The notes under the pieces were generated by a model that saw only the letters and a list, made by a program, of their open reading frames with translations, was not told the origin of the DNA and searched no databases. Below are positions 36,633 through 47,204 of a stretch of DNA of 64,000 nucleotides, piece after piece. The stretch is from Herbiconiux moechotypicola. GTDB lineage: Bacteria > Actinomycetota > Actinomycetes > Actinomycetales > Microbacteriaceae. Each line of letters begins with the position of its first letter. Positions within the stretch are counted from its first letter, which is position 1. The position numbers and the translations under genes were made by a program. The stretch covers positions 310,001 to 374,000 of the forward strand of contig NZ_JANLCN010000004.1 in NCBI RefSeq assembly GCF_024979255.1, written 5' to 3'.

Positions 36633-37412
36633 ATGACCGTTCACGACGAGACCACCACCCCGCTGCCACCGCTCGCGACGGCTGCCCGTCGAGAGCTGCG
36701 TTCGGGCACGAGCGATCCTCCTGAGCGTGGCGCCGGGTTCCGGCTGAGGGTGGGGGCGGGCGCGGCCGTCGTGCTCGTCATCGCGGTGCTGGTGGTGTCG
36801 GTGCTCGTGACCGCGCTGTCGCCGGTGGGGGCCACCACGATCGTGGCGAGTGGCCCTTCCGGCACACCGTCCGCACCGCCCGTGTCTGTGTCGTCTCACA
36901 CTCCGTCGCCCTCGCTGTTGCCGTCGCCGGTGTCGCCGGTGCCGTCGGTGGTGACGGTGCACGTGCTCGGGGCGGTCGGCGCTCCAGGGGTCTACGAGCT
37001 GCCGGTGGGTTCGAGGGTGGTCGACGGCGTGGAGGCGGCTGGCGGCCTGGCGGAGTCGGCCGATGCGGGGTCGGTGAATCTCGCTCGACCCTTGGTCGAC
37101 GGCGAGCAGCTGCGGGTGCTGTCGGTGGGGGAGGAGGTGCCTCGTGTGCCGACAGGGCCCGAGCCCGGCGCCTCAGGCGCCGCTGCGTCCGTCGAGCCCG
37201 CTGCGGGTGCTGGAGCGGGCGCCCTGATCGATCTCAACCGGGCTACCGCGATGGAACTCGAATCACTCCCGCGCATCGGGCCCGCGATGGCCGCTCGTAT
37301 CGTGGAGTGGCGCGATCAGAACGGTGGCTTCTCGGCGGTCGACGATCTGCTGCAGATCACGGGCATCGGCGACAAGACCTTCGAGGGCCTCCGCGACCTC
37401 GTCACGGTCTGA
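36633..37412 (+). CDS. comEA: ComEA-family DNA-binding competence protein
   Basis: 259 residues. A single membrane anchor (about 39-63, GAAVVLVIAVLVVSVLVTAL) is followed by a Ser/Pro-rich spacer, an SLBB domain (VTVHVLGAVGAPGVYELP onward) and a C-terminal helix-hairpin-helix pair (LIDLNRATAMELESLPRIG, and ITGIGDKTFEGL). Family role: extracellular double-stranded DNA receptor for uptake, passing DNA to ComEC. comEC follows after 16 bp. Whether this organism is naturally competent is unknown. Confidence 0.93.
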   Translation: MTVHDETTTPLPPLATAARRELRSGTSDPPERGAGFRLRVGAGAAVVLVIAVLVVSVLVTALSPVGATTIVASGPSGTPSAPPVSVSSHTPSPSLLPSPVSPVPSVVTVHVLGAVGAPGVYELPVGSRVVDGVEAAGGLAESADAGSVNLARPLVDGEQLRVLSVGEEVPRVPTGPEPGASGAAASVEPAAGAGAGALIDLNRATAMELESLPRIGPAMAARIVEWRDQNGGFSAVDDLLQITGIGDKTFEGLRDLVTV

Positions 37413-37428
37413 CCCGCCCTGTCACACC

Positions 37429-40320
37429 GTGAGCGGTGATGTCAGACTCGTCGTCCCCGCGGGCGTCGCCTGGGGCGTGGCGGCGCTGCTCATCGGGGCA
37501 CCTCGCCTCGCGGCATGGGCCGCCGCTGTGCTGTGGGTCGTCGTCGGCGTCCTGGTCGTCGCTGCTCTCCATCAGGTGCGTGCACGCGGTCGGCACGGAC
37601 TCGATGCCGGTCGAACGCGGGGTGGGCACTCTCGGCGCGAGCGGCTCCGTGGCCGGGGCGTGCGGGCGCTGGGTCTCGTCCTGGTGACGGTGTCTGCATC
37701 AGCAATCGTGTGCACTGCGGTGGCGGTGGCGCTTCCCTCGCGTCATCCTTCCGACCTGCTCCCTGAACCCGGTGTGCGATCGGGCACCGCCGTGCTCACG
37801 GTCACCGGGCTGCCCGAGAGGGCCTCCTCGACCCCCTTCGAGGTGGCGGGCTCGCCCCCGCGGGTGCTCTTCGACGCGGAGCTCCGCAGTTTCACGACGG
37901 GCGGCCGGCAGCACCACCTGCGATCGCCGGTGCTGGTGTTCGCGAGCGCAGCGCATCCTGAGCGGCTCGCCCTCGGCAGCGAGATCAGGGTGGCCGGCCG
38001 CCTCACCTCCACGGAGCCCGGCGACTCACGTGAGTTCCTGTTCTTCGCCCGAGGATCGCCCGAGATCGTGGCGTCGCCCCCGGTCTGGCTGTCGTGGGCC
38101 GACCCCGTCCGTTCCGCGTTCCGAGACGCTGTGGCGGGGCTCCCGGGTGACGGCCGGCAGCTGCTCATCGGGCTCGCCATCGGTGACGACCGCGACGTCT
38201 CCGACGACCTCACCGAGGCGATGACCGTCAGCGGGCTCACCCACCTCACCGCCGTGTCGGGGGCCAACTGCGCCATCGTGGTCGGCGCGGTGGTGCTCGT
38301 CGGCGGTGCGCTCGGTCTCGGCCGGCGCCTCCGGGCGATGCTGGCGCTCAGCGTGCTGCTGATGTTCGTGGTGCTCGTCACGCCCGAGCCGAGCGTGCTC
38401 CGGGCAGCGACGATGGCTGTGGTCGTGCTGATCGCGTCGCTCGCCGATCGACCGGCGGCAGGGCTCCCGCCGCTCGGCGCCTCCATGCTCGTCTTGCTCG
38501 TGGCCGACCCCTGGCTCTCCCGCAGCGCGGGCTTCGCGCTCTCCGTGCTCGCCACCGCGGGTCTGCTGCTCTTCACCCGCCCGTTCGCCGCCGTGCTGGC
38601 GCGTGTGCTGCCGCGGCCGCTGGCGCTCGCCCTTGCGGTGCCGATCGCCGCCCAGCTCACCTGCCAGCCCGTCCTGTTCCTGCTCGCACCGCAGCTCACG
38701 CCCTACACGCTCGTCGCCAATCTGCTCGCCGAGCCTGCTGCGGCACTCGTCAGCGTGCTCGGGCTGATCACGTGCGTGCTGGCGGTGGTCTCGCCGAGGC
38801 TCGCCGAAGTGGTCGTGTGGTTGCCGTGGTTGCCCTCGGCCTGGATCGGGGCGGTCGCCCGATTCTGTGCCGGGCTGCCGTTGGCGGTGCTGCCGGTCGT
38901 CGACGGTCTCGCCGCGGCGCTCGTCGCGCTGGCGCTCATCCCGCTCGTCGCGTTCTGGCTGACCGCGTGGCGCACACGGCGCGGGATCGTGAAGGTCACT
39001 CTCGCTGCGGTCGTCGCCGTGGTCGTGGCGGTGATAGGGGCGTCAGCCGGGGGAGTGATCGCCCAGCGGGGCTCCATTCCCCACGACTGGACCTTCGCCG
39101 CCTGCGACATCGGGCAGGGCGACGCGGTACTCGTGCGCGACCCGCCGTCGGGCCGGGTCGCTCTCGTCGACACCGGCCCCGATCCGGAGCCGCTGGCCGC
39201 CTGCCTCGACACGCTCGCCATCGACCGGCTCGACCTCCTCGTGCTCACCCACTACGACCGCGACCACGTGGGCGGCCTCGACGCCGTGCTCGGCCGGGCC
39301 TCGACTGCCCTGGTCGGGCCGCCCGACGGTTCGGCCGATGAAAGGATGCTCACTGCCCTCACCGATGCCGGCACCGAGGTGGTGCCCGCCTCGCAGGATC
39401 TCGTCGGCGACCTCGGTGCCACCGGATGGCAGGTGCTGTGGCCACCCTCCGGCACGCGTCTGCGCGGCAATGACGCGAGCGTCACCGTCCGGTTCGACGC
39501 GCCCGGGGGTGTGCGCTCGCTCTTCCTGGGCGACCTCGGCGAGCAAGCCCAGGATGCGTTGCTCGCGCAGGGCGAGGTGACACCGGTCGACGTCGTGAAG
39601 GTCGCCCACCACGGCAGTGCCGACCAGAGCGAGCGCCTTTACGCTGCTCTCGGAGCGCGTCTCGGCCTCATTTCGGTCGGCGCCGACAACGGCTACGGCC
39701 ACCCCACCCCCTCGCTCCTCGCCCTCCTCGGCCGCACCGCCACCACCCCCTTCCGCACCGACCTCTCAGGCCTCGTCGTCGTCACCACCCACGGCCACGA
39801 CCTCACCGTCTGGACCGAGCGCGACCCCGCCACCCCGGAATCGCTCGGCTCCGTCTCCATGTCCCCAGCGCGTACTTCACCGCGCCCCCTACGTCGTGTC
39901 GATGCCGCCCCGCGCTACCACCCCCCGACCGCGCCTCTGTCGCGTCCGTGCCCCCGTTACCGCGCTCGTGCGTGTCGCATCCGCGCACGTGTCTCCGCGC
40001 TCGCGCGTGTCGCATGTGCGCGCCTGTCTCCGCGCTCGCCGATGTCGCGTCCGAGCCCCGTGCTCCCGCCGCTGCACCTACCCGTGTCGCGCCGGCGCCC
40101 GCGCACACCCGCCTCTCACTTCGACTTCCCCACTCCGACCCCACCTCCGCGCCCAACCCGACCTCGCCTCGATCTCCACTCCCGTCGGTGCGGTGCGGTG
40201 CGGGGCGGGGTGGGTCGGTGCGGTGCGGGGCGGGGCGGTGCGGTGCGGTGCGGGGCGGGGCGGTGCGGTGCGGTGCGGTGCGGTGCGGGGCGAGGCTGTC
40301 GGCGGCGGACGGTAGTCTGA
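37429..40320 (+). CDS. comEC: ComEC/Rec2 competence channel with abnormal repeat-encoded C-terminal tail
   Basis: 963 codons from GTG 37429. The Competence domain membrane part (with HLTAVSGANCAIVVGA) precedes a metallo-beta-lactamase-like domain (IGQGDAVLV, THYDRDHVGGLD, KVAHHGSAD, GHPTPSLL). Family proteins normally end just after the sequence equivalent to HDLTVWTER (about 39820). Here the frame runs on for some 160 codons through Arg/Pro/Cys-rich low-complexity sequence from a 35-bp minisatellite and a GC-pentamer satellite, reaching a stop only at 40320. The tail has no recognisable domain and probably arose by loss of the native stop. Family role: transport of single-stranded DNA across the membrane. 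Confidence 0.88.
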   Translation: MSGDVRLVVPAGVAWGVAALLIGAPRLAAWAAAVLWVVVGVLVVAALHQVRARGRHGLDAGRTRGGHSRRERLRGRGVRALGLVLVTVSASAIVCTAVAVALPSRHPSDLLPEPGVRSGTAVLTVTGLPERASSTPFEVAGSPPRVLFDAELRSFTTGGRQHHLRSPVLVFASAAHPERLALGSEIRVAGRLTSTEPGDSREFLFFARGSPEIVASPPVWLSWADPVRSAFRDAVAGLPGDGRQLLIGLAIGDDRDVSDDLTEAMTVSGLTHLTAVSGANCAIVVGAVVLVGGALGLGRRLRAMLALSVLLMFVVLVTPEPSVLRAATMAVVVLIASLADRPAAGLPPLGASMLVLLVADPWLSRSAGFALSVLATAGLLLFTRPFAAVLARVLPRPLALALAVPIAAQLTCQPVLFLLAPQLTPYTLVANLLAEPAAALVSVLGLITCVLAVVSPRLAEVVVWLPWLPSAWIGAVARFCAGLPLAVLPVVDGLAAALVALALIPLVAFWLTAWRTRRGIVKVTLAAVVAVVVAVIGASAGGVIAQRGSIPHDWTFAACDIGQGDAVLVRDPPSGRVALVDTGPDPEPLAACLDTLAIDRLDLLVLTHYDRDHVGGLDAVLGRASTALVGPPDGSADERMLTALTDAGTEVVPASQDLVGDLGATGWQVLWPPSGTRLRGNDASVTVRFDAPGGVRSLFLGDLGEQAQDALLAQGEVTPVDVVKVAHHGSADQSERLYAALGARLGLISVGADNGYGHPTPSLLALLGRTATTPFRTDLSGLVVVTTHGHDLTVWTERDPATPESLGSVSMSPARTSPRPLRRVDAAPRYHPPTAPLSRPCPRYRARACRIRARVSALARVACARLSPRSPMSRPSPVLPPLHLPVSRRRPRTPASHFDFPTPTPPPRPTRPRLDLHSRRCGAVRGGVGRCGAGRGGAVRCGAGRCGAVRCGAGRGCRRRTVV
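39961..40065 (+). repeat. 35-bp minisatellite in the comEC tail
   Basis: Three back-to-back 35-bp units (39961, 39996, 40031), each beginning CGCGCTCG and containing GTCGC followed by a variable part ending TCTC or GCTC. Units 1 and 2 are nearly identical; unit 3 and a partial unit before 39961 are more diverged. The unit length is not a multiple of three, so copy-number change would shift the comEC frame. Confidence 0.85.
40186..40294 (+). repeat. GC-rich pentamer satellite before holA
   Basis: About 109 bp made almost entirely of GCGGT and GCGGG pentamers, strongly G-biased on the plus strand, with several GGGGCGGGG runs that could form G-quadruplexes. It ends about 30 bp before the holA ribosome site. 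Confidence 0.92.
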
Positions 40321-40341
40321 GGCGGTCGGAAAGAGGTGGTC

Positions 40342-41397
40342 ATGGCCGTGGCGCGGGGTTCCCGTTCATCGGGAGCGAAGTCGGGGTCCGGCTCGCGGTC
40401 GAGCGCGAAGGTCGCCATTCCGCAGCTCGACTGGAGCGAGATCTCGCCGGCTCCGGTGGTGCTCGTCTCCGGCACCGAGTCGTTCCTGGCCGAGCGCGCG
40501 ATCCGCCGCCTGCGCGACTTGCTGAAGGCCGAAGACCCGAGTCTCGAGGTCACCGACATCGACGCCTCAGGCTACGTGCCCGGCGAACTCCTCTCGCTCG
40601 CGAGCCCGTCGCTCTTCGGTGAGCCCCGTCTGCTGCGGGTCGCCTCGGTCGAGAAGTGCACCGACGCGTTCATCGAAGACGCCATCGCCTACCTCGGTTA
40701 CCCCGCCGACGACACCTATCTCGTGCTGCGTCACGGCGGGGGAGTGCGGGGCAAGAAGCTGCTCGACGCCGTGCGGGCCGCGGCCGGCACCGCGATCGAG
40801 GTCGTGTGCGCCGAGATCACGCGCGACAGCGACCGCTACGATTTCGCGGCCGCGGAGTTCCGGGCGGCCGGCAAACGGGTCACGCCGAGCGCTCTCCGGG
40901 CTCTGGTGTCGGCGTTCACCGACGACCTGGCCGAGCTCTCGGCCGCGTGCGCCCAGCTCGCCTCCGACTCGGCCGACGAGATCACCGAGGTGACGGTCGC
41001 CCGCTACTACGCGGGCCGGGTGGAGACGAACGCGTTCGCCGTGGCCGACGCGGCGCTCGCCGGGCACTACGGCGAGTCGCTCGCGCTGCTGCGTCACGCG
41101 CTGGCGTCCGGCGCCGATCCCGTGCCGATCGTGGCCGCCTTCGCGATGAAGCTCCGCACCATGGCGAAGGTTCTCGGCACCCGTGGTGCCTCCGGTCAGC
41201 TGGCCGGTCAGCTCGGCATGGCTCCGTGGCAGATCGACCGGGCCCGCCGCGACCTCTCCGGCTGGAGCAGCGAGGGCCTCGGCCGCAGCATCCAGGTGCT
41301 CGCCGACACCGACGAGAGCATCAAGGGCGCCGGCCGCGACCCCGTCTTCGCCCTCGAGCACATGCTCTCCGTCATCTCCGCCCGCGGCACCCTCTGA
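40342..41397 (+). CDS. holA: DNA polymerase III subunit delta
   Basis: Clamp-loader delta subunit, 351 residues, opening sliding clamps at the replication fork. After a Ser/Gly/Lys-rich start, PAPVVLVSGTESFLAERAIRRL begins the AAA-like domain I; FGEPRLLRVASVEKC and the later ELSAACAQLASD and VALAHYGESLALLRHAL-type helices fit HolA. ATG 40342 has GGAAAGAGG five bases upstream; GTG 40336 is inside that site. Convergent with rpsT, the usual actinobacterial layout. Confidence 0.93.
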   Translation: MAVARGSRSSGAKSGSGSRSSAKVAIPQLDWSEISPAPVVLVSGTESFLAERAIRRLRDLLKAEDPSLEVTDIDASGYVPGELLSLASPSLFGEPRLLRVASVEKCTDAFIEDAIAYLGYPADDTYLVLRHGGGVRGKKLLDAVRAAAGTAIEVVCAEITRDSDRYDFAAAEFRAAGKRVTPSALRALVSAFTDDLAELSAACAQLASDSADEITEVTVARYYAGRVETNAFAVADAALAGHYGESLALLRHALASGADPVPIVAAFAMKLRTMAKVLGTRGASGQLAGQLGMAPWQIDRARRDLSGWSSEGLGRSIQVLADTDESIKGAGRDPVFALEHMLSVISARGTL

Positions 41398-41622
41398 CGC
41401 GCGCACGCCCCCCGGCGCGACAATCCGACTGCGGCAGGTGCTCGGCTCGCAGCGGGCCAACCGAGGCGCACCATCCCCACGGGGCAGGCGGTTTCCCGGG
41501 GTGGCTCCCCACCTCGGCATGCCCCCATGGGCGGCGGAACCGGGTGCGGCAGGCACCCCGCCCGCCGCACCCCGCCGCCTCCACGCGCCGAAGCGCTTGC
41601 ACGCGAACGCCCCCCACACGCA
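41398..41622. other. Non-coding gap between holA and rpsT
   Basis: About 225 bp without a credible gene. It is C-rich on the plus strand with a short dyad (GTGGCTCCCCAC region near 41505) and a stretch around 41410-41530 that looks conserved in the manner of intergenic repeats, but there is no second copy in this window. The antisense reading frames here have no codon bias or start signal. Confidence 0.5.
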
Positions 41623-41651
41623 GAACGGCCCCCGCCGAGCGGGGGCCGTTC
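41623..41651 (-). terminator. rpsT terminator
   Basis: Perfect 13-bp arms GAACGGCCCCCGC/GCGGGGGCCGTTC with a three-base loop, 36 bp beyond the rpsT stop. Could also stop holA transcription. Confidence 0.88.
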
Positions 41652-41687
41652 GCGCACCCGAGGGGTGCGATGCTGTGCGCAGGTGGA

Positions 41688-41948
41688 TCAGAGGGCCGCG
41701 ACCTGCTTGGAGATCGCCGACTTGCGGTTGGCGGCCTGGTTCTTGTGGATGACGCCCTTCGAGCTCGCCTTGTCGAGCTTCTTGCCGGCCACGGCGAGGG
41801 CGGCGGTCGCCTTCTCCTTGTCGCCGGCGGCGACGGCCTCGCGGGTGGCGCGGATGGCGGTCTTGAGCTCGCTCTTGACGGCCTTGTTGCGCTCCTGGGC
41901 CTTCTTGTTGGTGCCGATGCGCTTGATCTGCGACTTGATGTTTGCCAC
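41688..41948 (-). CDS. rpsT: 30S ribosomal protein S20
   Basis: 86 residues, a basic three-helix protein that binds 16S rRNA. Sequence begins (V)[20 protein letters not shown], typical of S20. I use the GTG at 41948, which is the only start matching the family N-terminus; AGAGG lies about nine bases upstream. The frame stays open to 42077 but that part is leader. Followed by a strong terminator. Confidence 0.96.
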   Translation of the reverse strand: MANIKSQIKRIGTNKKAQERNKAVKSELKTAIRATREAVAAGDKEKATAALAVAGKKLDKASSKGVIHKNQAANRKSAISKQVAAL

Positions 41949-42130
41949 GGAAATAACCTCTGTATCTGTTCGGATGAGTGCGGTGCGATTGGTCCGCTGC
42001 GGCCGAGCCGCGGAAGGAGCCACTCGCTGTTCGCACCCACCGGGATAACACTGGATGCGTAAGCCAACAGGCAACATTACCAGCTTCCGCGCGGGCGGAC
42101 AATCCGAACCACGGAGTACCGTGAGAGCCT

Positions 42131-43297
42131 ATGCCACGCTTCGCCGCCCACACCGAGTCCGTGCCGCCCTCGGGCATCCGCCGCATCTTCGAGCTCGCGC
42201 ACGCGCTCGACGACGTGGTGTACCTGGCCGTGGGCGAACCCGACGTCGCCGTCGCCCCCGAGACCCTCGCAGCCGCCTCCGAGGCGTGGCTCGCAGACGA
42301 CACCCGCTACACCGCGAACGGCGGCATCCCCGAGCTGCGCGCGGCGATCGTGCGCACGGTCGCGGAGCGTAACGGCATCGAGACCGACCTCGAGCGCGTC
42401 TGGGTCACCAACGGCGGCGCCCAGGCCCTCTTCCTCGCCATGTCGCTCACGCTCGACCCCGGCGACGAGGTCCTCGTACCCGACCCCGGCTACACCACGT
42501 TCACCATGAACGCCCACCTGGTCAACGCCGTCCCGGTGCCCTATCCGCTCCGGCTCGAGCACGGCTTCGCCCCCGATCTCGCCGAGCTCGAGCACCTGGT
42601 CACCGCCCGCACCCGCGTCATCATCGTGAACTCGCCGTCGAACCCGCTCGGCGCGGTGTTCGCCCGCGACACCCTCCGGGCTCTCCTCGACTTCGCCGAA
42701 CGCCACGACCTCTGGCTCATCAGCGACGAGGTCTACGAGCGCTTCACCTACGGCCGCGAACACGTCTCGCTCGCCTCGCTGGGCGGCTCGGCCCCCGACC
42801 GGGTGCTGACCGTGTTCTCGGCGTCGAAGACCTACGCGCTCACCGGCGCCCGCGTCGGCTGGCTGCTGACCCCGCCGGGCGTCGCGCCCCTGCTGCGCTC
42901 GGCGCAGGAGGGCATGGTGAGCTGCATCAACACGCCGGCCCAGCGCGCCGTCGTCGAGGCCATCACCGGTTCGCAGGAGCCCGTCGAGGCGGCAGCCAGG
43001 CACTACCGCGAGAATCTCGCCCGCGCGACGGCTCTCCTCGACGAGCGAGGAATCCGCTACCTCGAGCCGGCCGGCGCCTTCTACCTCTGGGTCGACGTCT
43101 CGTACGCCAGCAACGGCGACGTGGCCGGATGGGCGGAGCGCTTCCTGCTTGAGCAGCGCGTCGCCGTCGCCCCGGGCAGCGCCTTCGGCCGCATGGGCGA
43201 GGGCTGGATCCGCGTCTGCGTCGCCGCCTCTCCCGACGACATCGCCACGGGGCTGAACCGACTCCCCGCCCCACCGGCACCCGCTCACCGGCCATGA
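42131..43297 (+). CDS. PLP-dependent class I/II aminotransferase
   Basis: 388 residues, fold type I. Conserved elements: YLAVGEPDVAVAPE, YTANGGIPELR, VTNGGAQALFLA, the cofactor-contacting NSPSNPLG and ISDEVYERF, and the PLP lysine in SASKTYALTGARVGW. Similar to aspartate/kynurenine-type or ArAT-like aminotransferases; substrate is not predictable. ATG 42131. Overlaps the following reductase gene by 4 bp (ATGA), so the two probably act in one pathway. Confidence 0.9.
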   Translation: MPRFAAHTESVPPSGIRRIFELAHALDDVVYLAVGEPDVAVAPETLAAASEAWLADDTRYTANGGIPELRAAIVRTVAERNGIETDLERVWVTNGGAQALFLAMSLTLDPGDEVLVPDPGYTTFTMNAHLVNAVPVPYPLRLEHGFAPDLAELEHLVTARTRVIIVNSPSNPLGAVFARDTLRALLDFAERHDLWLISDEVYERFTYGREHVSLASLGGSAPDRVLTVFSASKTYALTGARVGWLLTPPGVAPLLRSAQEGMVSCINTPAQRAVVEAITGSQEPVEAAARHYRENLARATALLDERGIRYLEPAGAFYLWVDVSYASNGDVAGWAERFLLEQRVAVAPGSAFGRMGEGWIRVCVAASPDDIATGLNRLPAPPAPAHRP

Positions 43298-44346
43298 CCG
43301 GCACCGCGCCCGTCGCGGCGCCAGTGCCCGACCCCGAGCGCCCGCTCCGTCTCACCGTCATCGGCGCCGGAGCGGTCGGCGGCGTCCTCACCGCGCTCGC
43401 CGACCGCGCGGGTCACGAGGTCTCGGTCACCGCCCGCGGCGAGCAGCTCACCGCCCTCCAGGCCCGCGGTCTCCACCTCTCCGGATCCTGGGGTGACCAC
43501 CTCGCGCACCCCCGCGCATCCGCGAACCTCACCGAGGCGCCCGACCTCGCCGTGCTCACGGTCAAGGCCCAGGATGCGCGCAGCGCCCTGGCCGCGAACG
43601 CCCATCACCTCGACGGGGTTCCCCTGGTCGTGCTGCAGAACGGCCTCGGGGGCGCCGAAGCGGCGGCCGCCCAGCTCCCCACCACCCCCGTGATCGGCGC
43701 GCTCGCCCTCTTCGCCGCCTCGTTCGTCGCTCCCGGCGAGGTCGCCGTGACGACCCCGGCCACCACCTACCTCGGCCCCGTCGCGGGCACCGCACCGGAG
43801 GTCTTCGACGACGTGCTCGCCACGCTCGGCACCTTCCTCGACGTGCAGTCGACCCCCAACTTCGCCGGCGCCCAGTGGACCAAGCTCATCGTCAACCAGG
43901 TGAACGCCCTCCCCGCCATCACCGGCCTCTCCGTGCAGCAGACCATCGCCGACCCGCTCCTGCGCCGCATCCTCACCGCCTCCATGCGCGAGGCCGTCAC
44001 CATCGCCCGAGCCTCCGGCGTCCACTTCGAACCCGTCTACGGCCTCGACGACCCCGTCCTCACCGCCTTCGCCGCCGCATCACCCACCACCGCCGAAGCC
44101 CTCCCGCAGTCCATCGCCACGCGAATGGGCCCCGTCCCCAACCCCGGCTCCACCCTCCAATCCCTCCTCCGCCACCACCTCACCGAAATAGACCACCTCA
44201 ACGGCGCCATAGTCACCACCGCCCACACCCTCGGCCTCAACGCCCCCCTCAACGCCACCCTGACCGCCCTAGTCCACCAAGCAGAACACACGGGCGCGTT
44301 CCTCACCCCCGCGCAGATAGCAAGCGCCGTCGGGTTGTCGGCTTAG
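43294..44346 (+). CDS. Ketopantoate reductase-like protein (PanE/ApbA family)
   Basis: 350 residues. N-terminal Rossmann motif VIGAGAVGG, then VVLQNGLGG; the C-terminal catalytic lysine region reads WTKLIVNQVNALPAITG. Catalyses NADPH reduction of 2-dehydropantoate in pantothenate synthesis or of a related 2-oxo acid. Coupled to the aminotransferase. Odd: the last 80 codons contain several ATA isoleucine and CTA leucine codons (44190-44320), rare elsewhere, and the end of the gene is the left arm of a 28-bp perfect hairpin. Confidence 0.85.
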   Translation: MTGTAPVAAPVPDPERPLRLTVIGAGAVGGVLTALADRAGHEVSVTARGEQLTALQARGLHLSGSWGDHLAHPRASANLTEAPDLAVLTVKAQDARSALAANAHHLDGVPLVVLQNGLGGAEAAAAQLPTTPVIGALALFAASFVAPGEVAVTTPATTYLGPVAGTAPEVFDDVLATLGTFLDVQSTPNFAGAQWTKLIVNQVNALPAITGLSVQQTIADPLLRRILTASMREAVTIARASGVHFEPVYGLDDPVLTAFAAASPTTAEALPQSIATRMGPVPNPGSTLQSLLRHHLTEIDHLNGAIVTTAHTLGLNAPLNATLTALVHQAEHTGAFLTPAQIASAVGLSA

Positions 44347-44403
44347 GGTCCCGGTGTGGCGGGCGTCCTCGGGCAGGACCCTAAGCCGACAACCCGACGG
44401 CGC
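44324..44403. repeat. Perfect 28-bp-arm hairpin across the panE-like stop codon
   Basis: Arms 44324-44351 and 44376-44403 are perfectly complementary over 28 bp around a 24-nt loop. The left arm encodes the last seven codons and stop of the reductase; the right arm ends 22 bp before the stop of the convergent epimerase. It could act as a bidirectional terminator but is far longer and more perfect than others here. Confidence 0.9.
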
Positions 44404-44425
44404 GACCCCACGACTCCCCGCCGAC

Positions 44426-45313
44426 CTACGAGGAATACCCCGCCCTCAACTCCTCCACGAGCCCCGGCCCATTAGGCTCCCACCCCAGATCGATCCGCGC
44501 CCCCGTCCCCGTGGCCTCCTGGTCGAGCAGCAGCGCATCCCCGAACCCCTCCCCGAGCCACGCGTGCACCTCCTCGACGGTCGTCGGCGCCACCTGCCCC
44601 GCCAGCCCGGCCGCGACCGACGCCGCCTCCCCGAGCTCCCGCACGGTCGGGTTCTCGCCGCTGGCTCCGATGTAGGTCGACCCCGCGTCGGCGAGGTCGA
44701 ACGCGAGCACGTACAGCTCGGCGAGGTCGTCGACGTACACCGTGGTCCAGTGCTGCTCGCCTGATCCGACGATCTGCAACGCCTCGCCCTCGGCGCCCGT
44801 CACGCGCGGCGCCCCCGCCACGAGCGCCGGGATGCCGCCTCCGCGCCCGAACACGATCGCCGGTGCGATCAGCGTCGTCTTCACCCCGGCGGCCGAGAGC
44901 ACCCGCTTCTCGATCGCGCCACGCCACGCCGTCAGAGCGGGTGGGTCGAGCGGCGACCGCTCGCTGATGGAGCTCGACGACCCGTAGCTCCACACGCCCC
45001 CGGTGTGCACGTAGGGCTTGTCGCTGCCCTCGAGTCCGGCGAAGACGGCCGACACGAAGGCGTCGTCGGTCGGAGCGCTCGACTCGTCACCGGGGGAGGC
45101 GGTGTGGATGACGCCGTCGCTCGCCAGCGCGAGCGAGGTGATGAGCTCCCGGTCGGTCAGCGTGCCGAGCACGGGCGTCGCGCCCGCGGCCCGCACGAGC
45201 TCCGCCTTCTGCTCGTCGCGCACGAGCGCGGTCACCTCGCGGCCCTGGGCGACGAGCGCCCGCAGAACCGCCGATCCGATGTAGCCGGTAGCCCCGGTCA
45301 GGAAGATTGCCAT
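44426..45313 (-). CDS. NAD(P)-dependent epimerase/dehydratase family protein
   Basis: 295 residues, extended short-chain dehydrogenase fold. Nucleotide motif TGATGYIGS at residues 6-14, then [18 protein letters not shown]-like segment and [12 protein letters not shown]. The usual YxxxK pair is not obvious: the position reads [11 protein letters not shown], so it may be an atypical or NmrA-like member. ATG 45313 is preceded by TATTCT seven bases upstream, fitting a leaderless transcript. Substrate unknown. Confidence 0.85.
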   Translation of the reverse strand: MAIFLTGATGYIGSAVLRALVAQGREVTALVRDEQKAELVRAAGATPVLGTLTDRELITSLALASDGVIHTASPGDESSAPTDDAFVSAVFAGLEGSDKPYVHTGGVWSYGSSSSISERSPLDPPALTAWRGAIEKRVLSAAGVKTTLIAPAIVFGRGGGIPALVAGAPRVTGAEGEALQIVGSGEQHWTTVYVDDLAELYVLAFDLADAGSTYIGASGENPTVRELGEAASVAAGLAGQVAPTTVEEVHAWLGEGFGDALLLDQEATGTGARIDLGWEPNGPGLVEELRAGYSS

Positions 45314-45353
45314 ACGTGGCAGAATAGAACGTCCGTCCGACCCAGAGGAATGC

Positions 45354-47200
<1,847 letters not shown>

Positions 47201-47204
<4 letters not shown>

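Noticed and set aside
39961-40065. 35-bp repeats considered as a CRISPR array
   Set aside because: The units are contiguous with no spacers, diverge gradually and lie in coding sequence; no cas genes are present.
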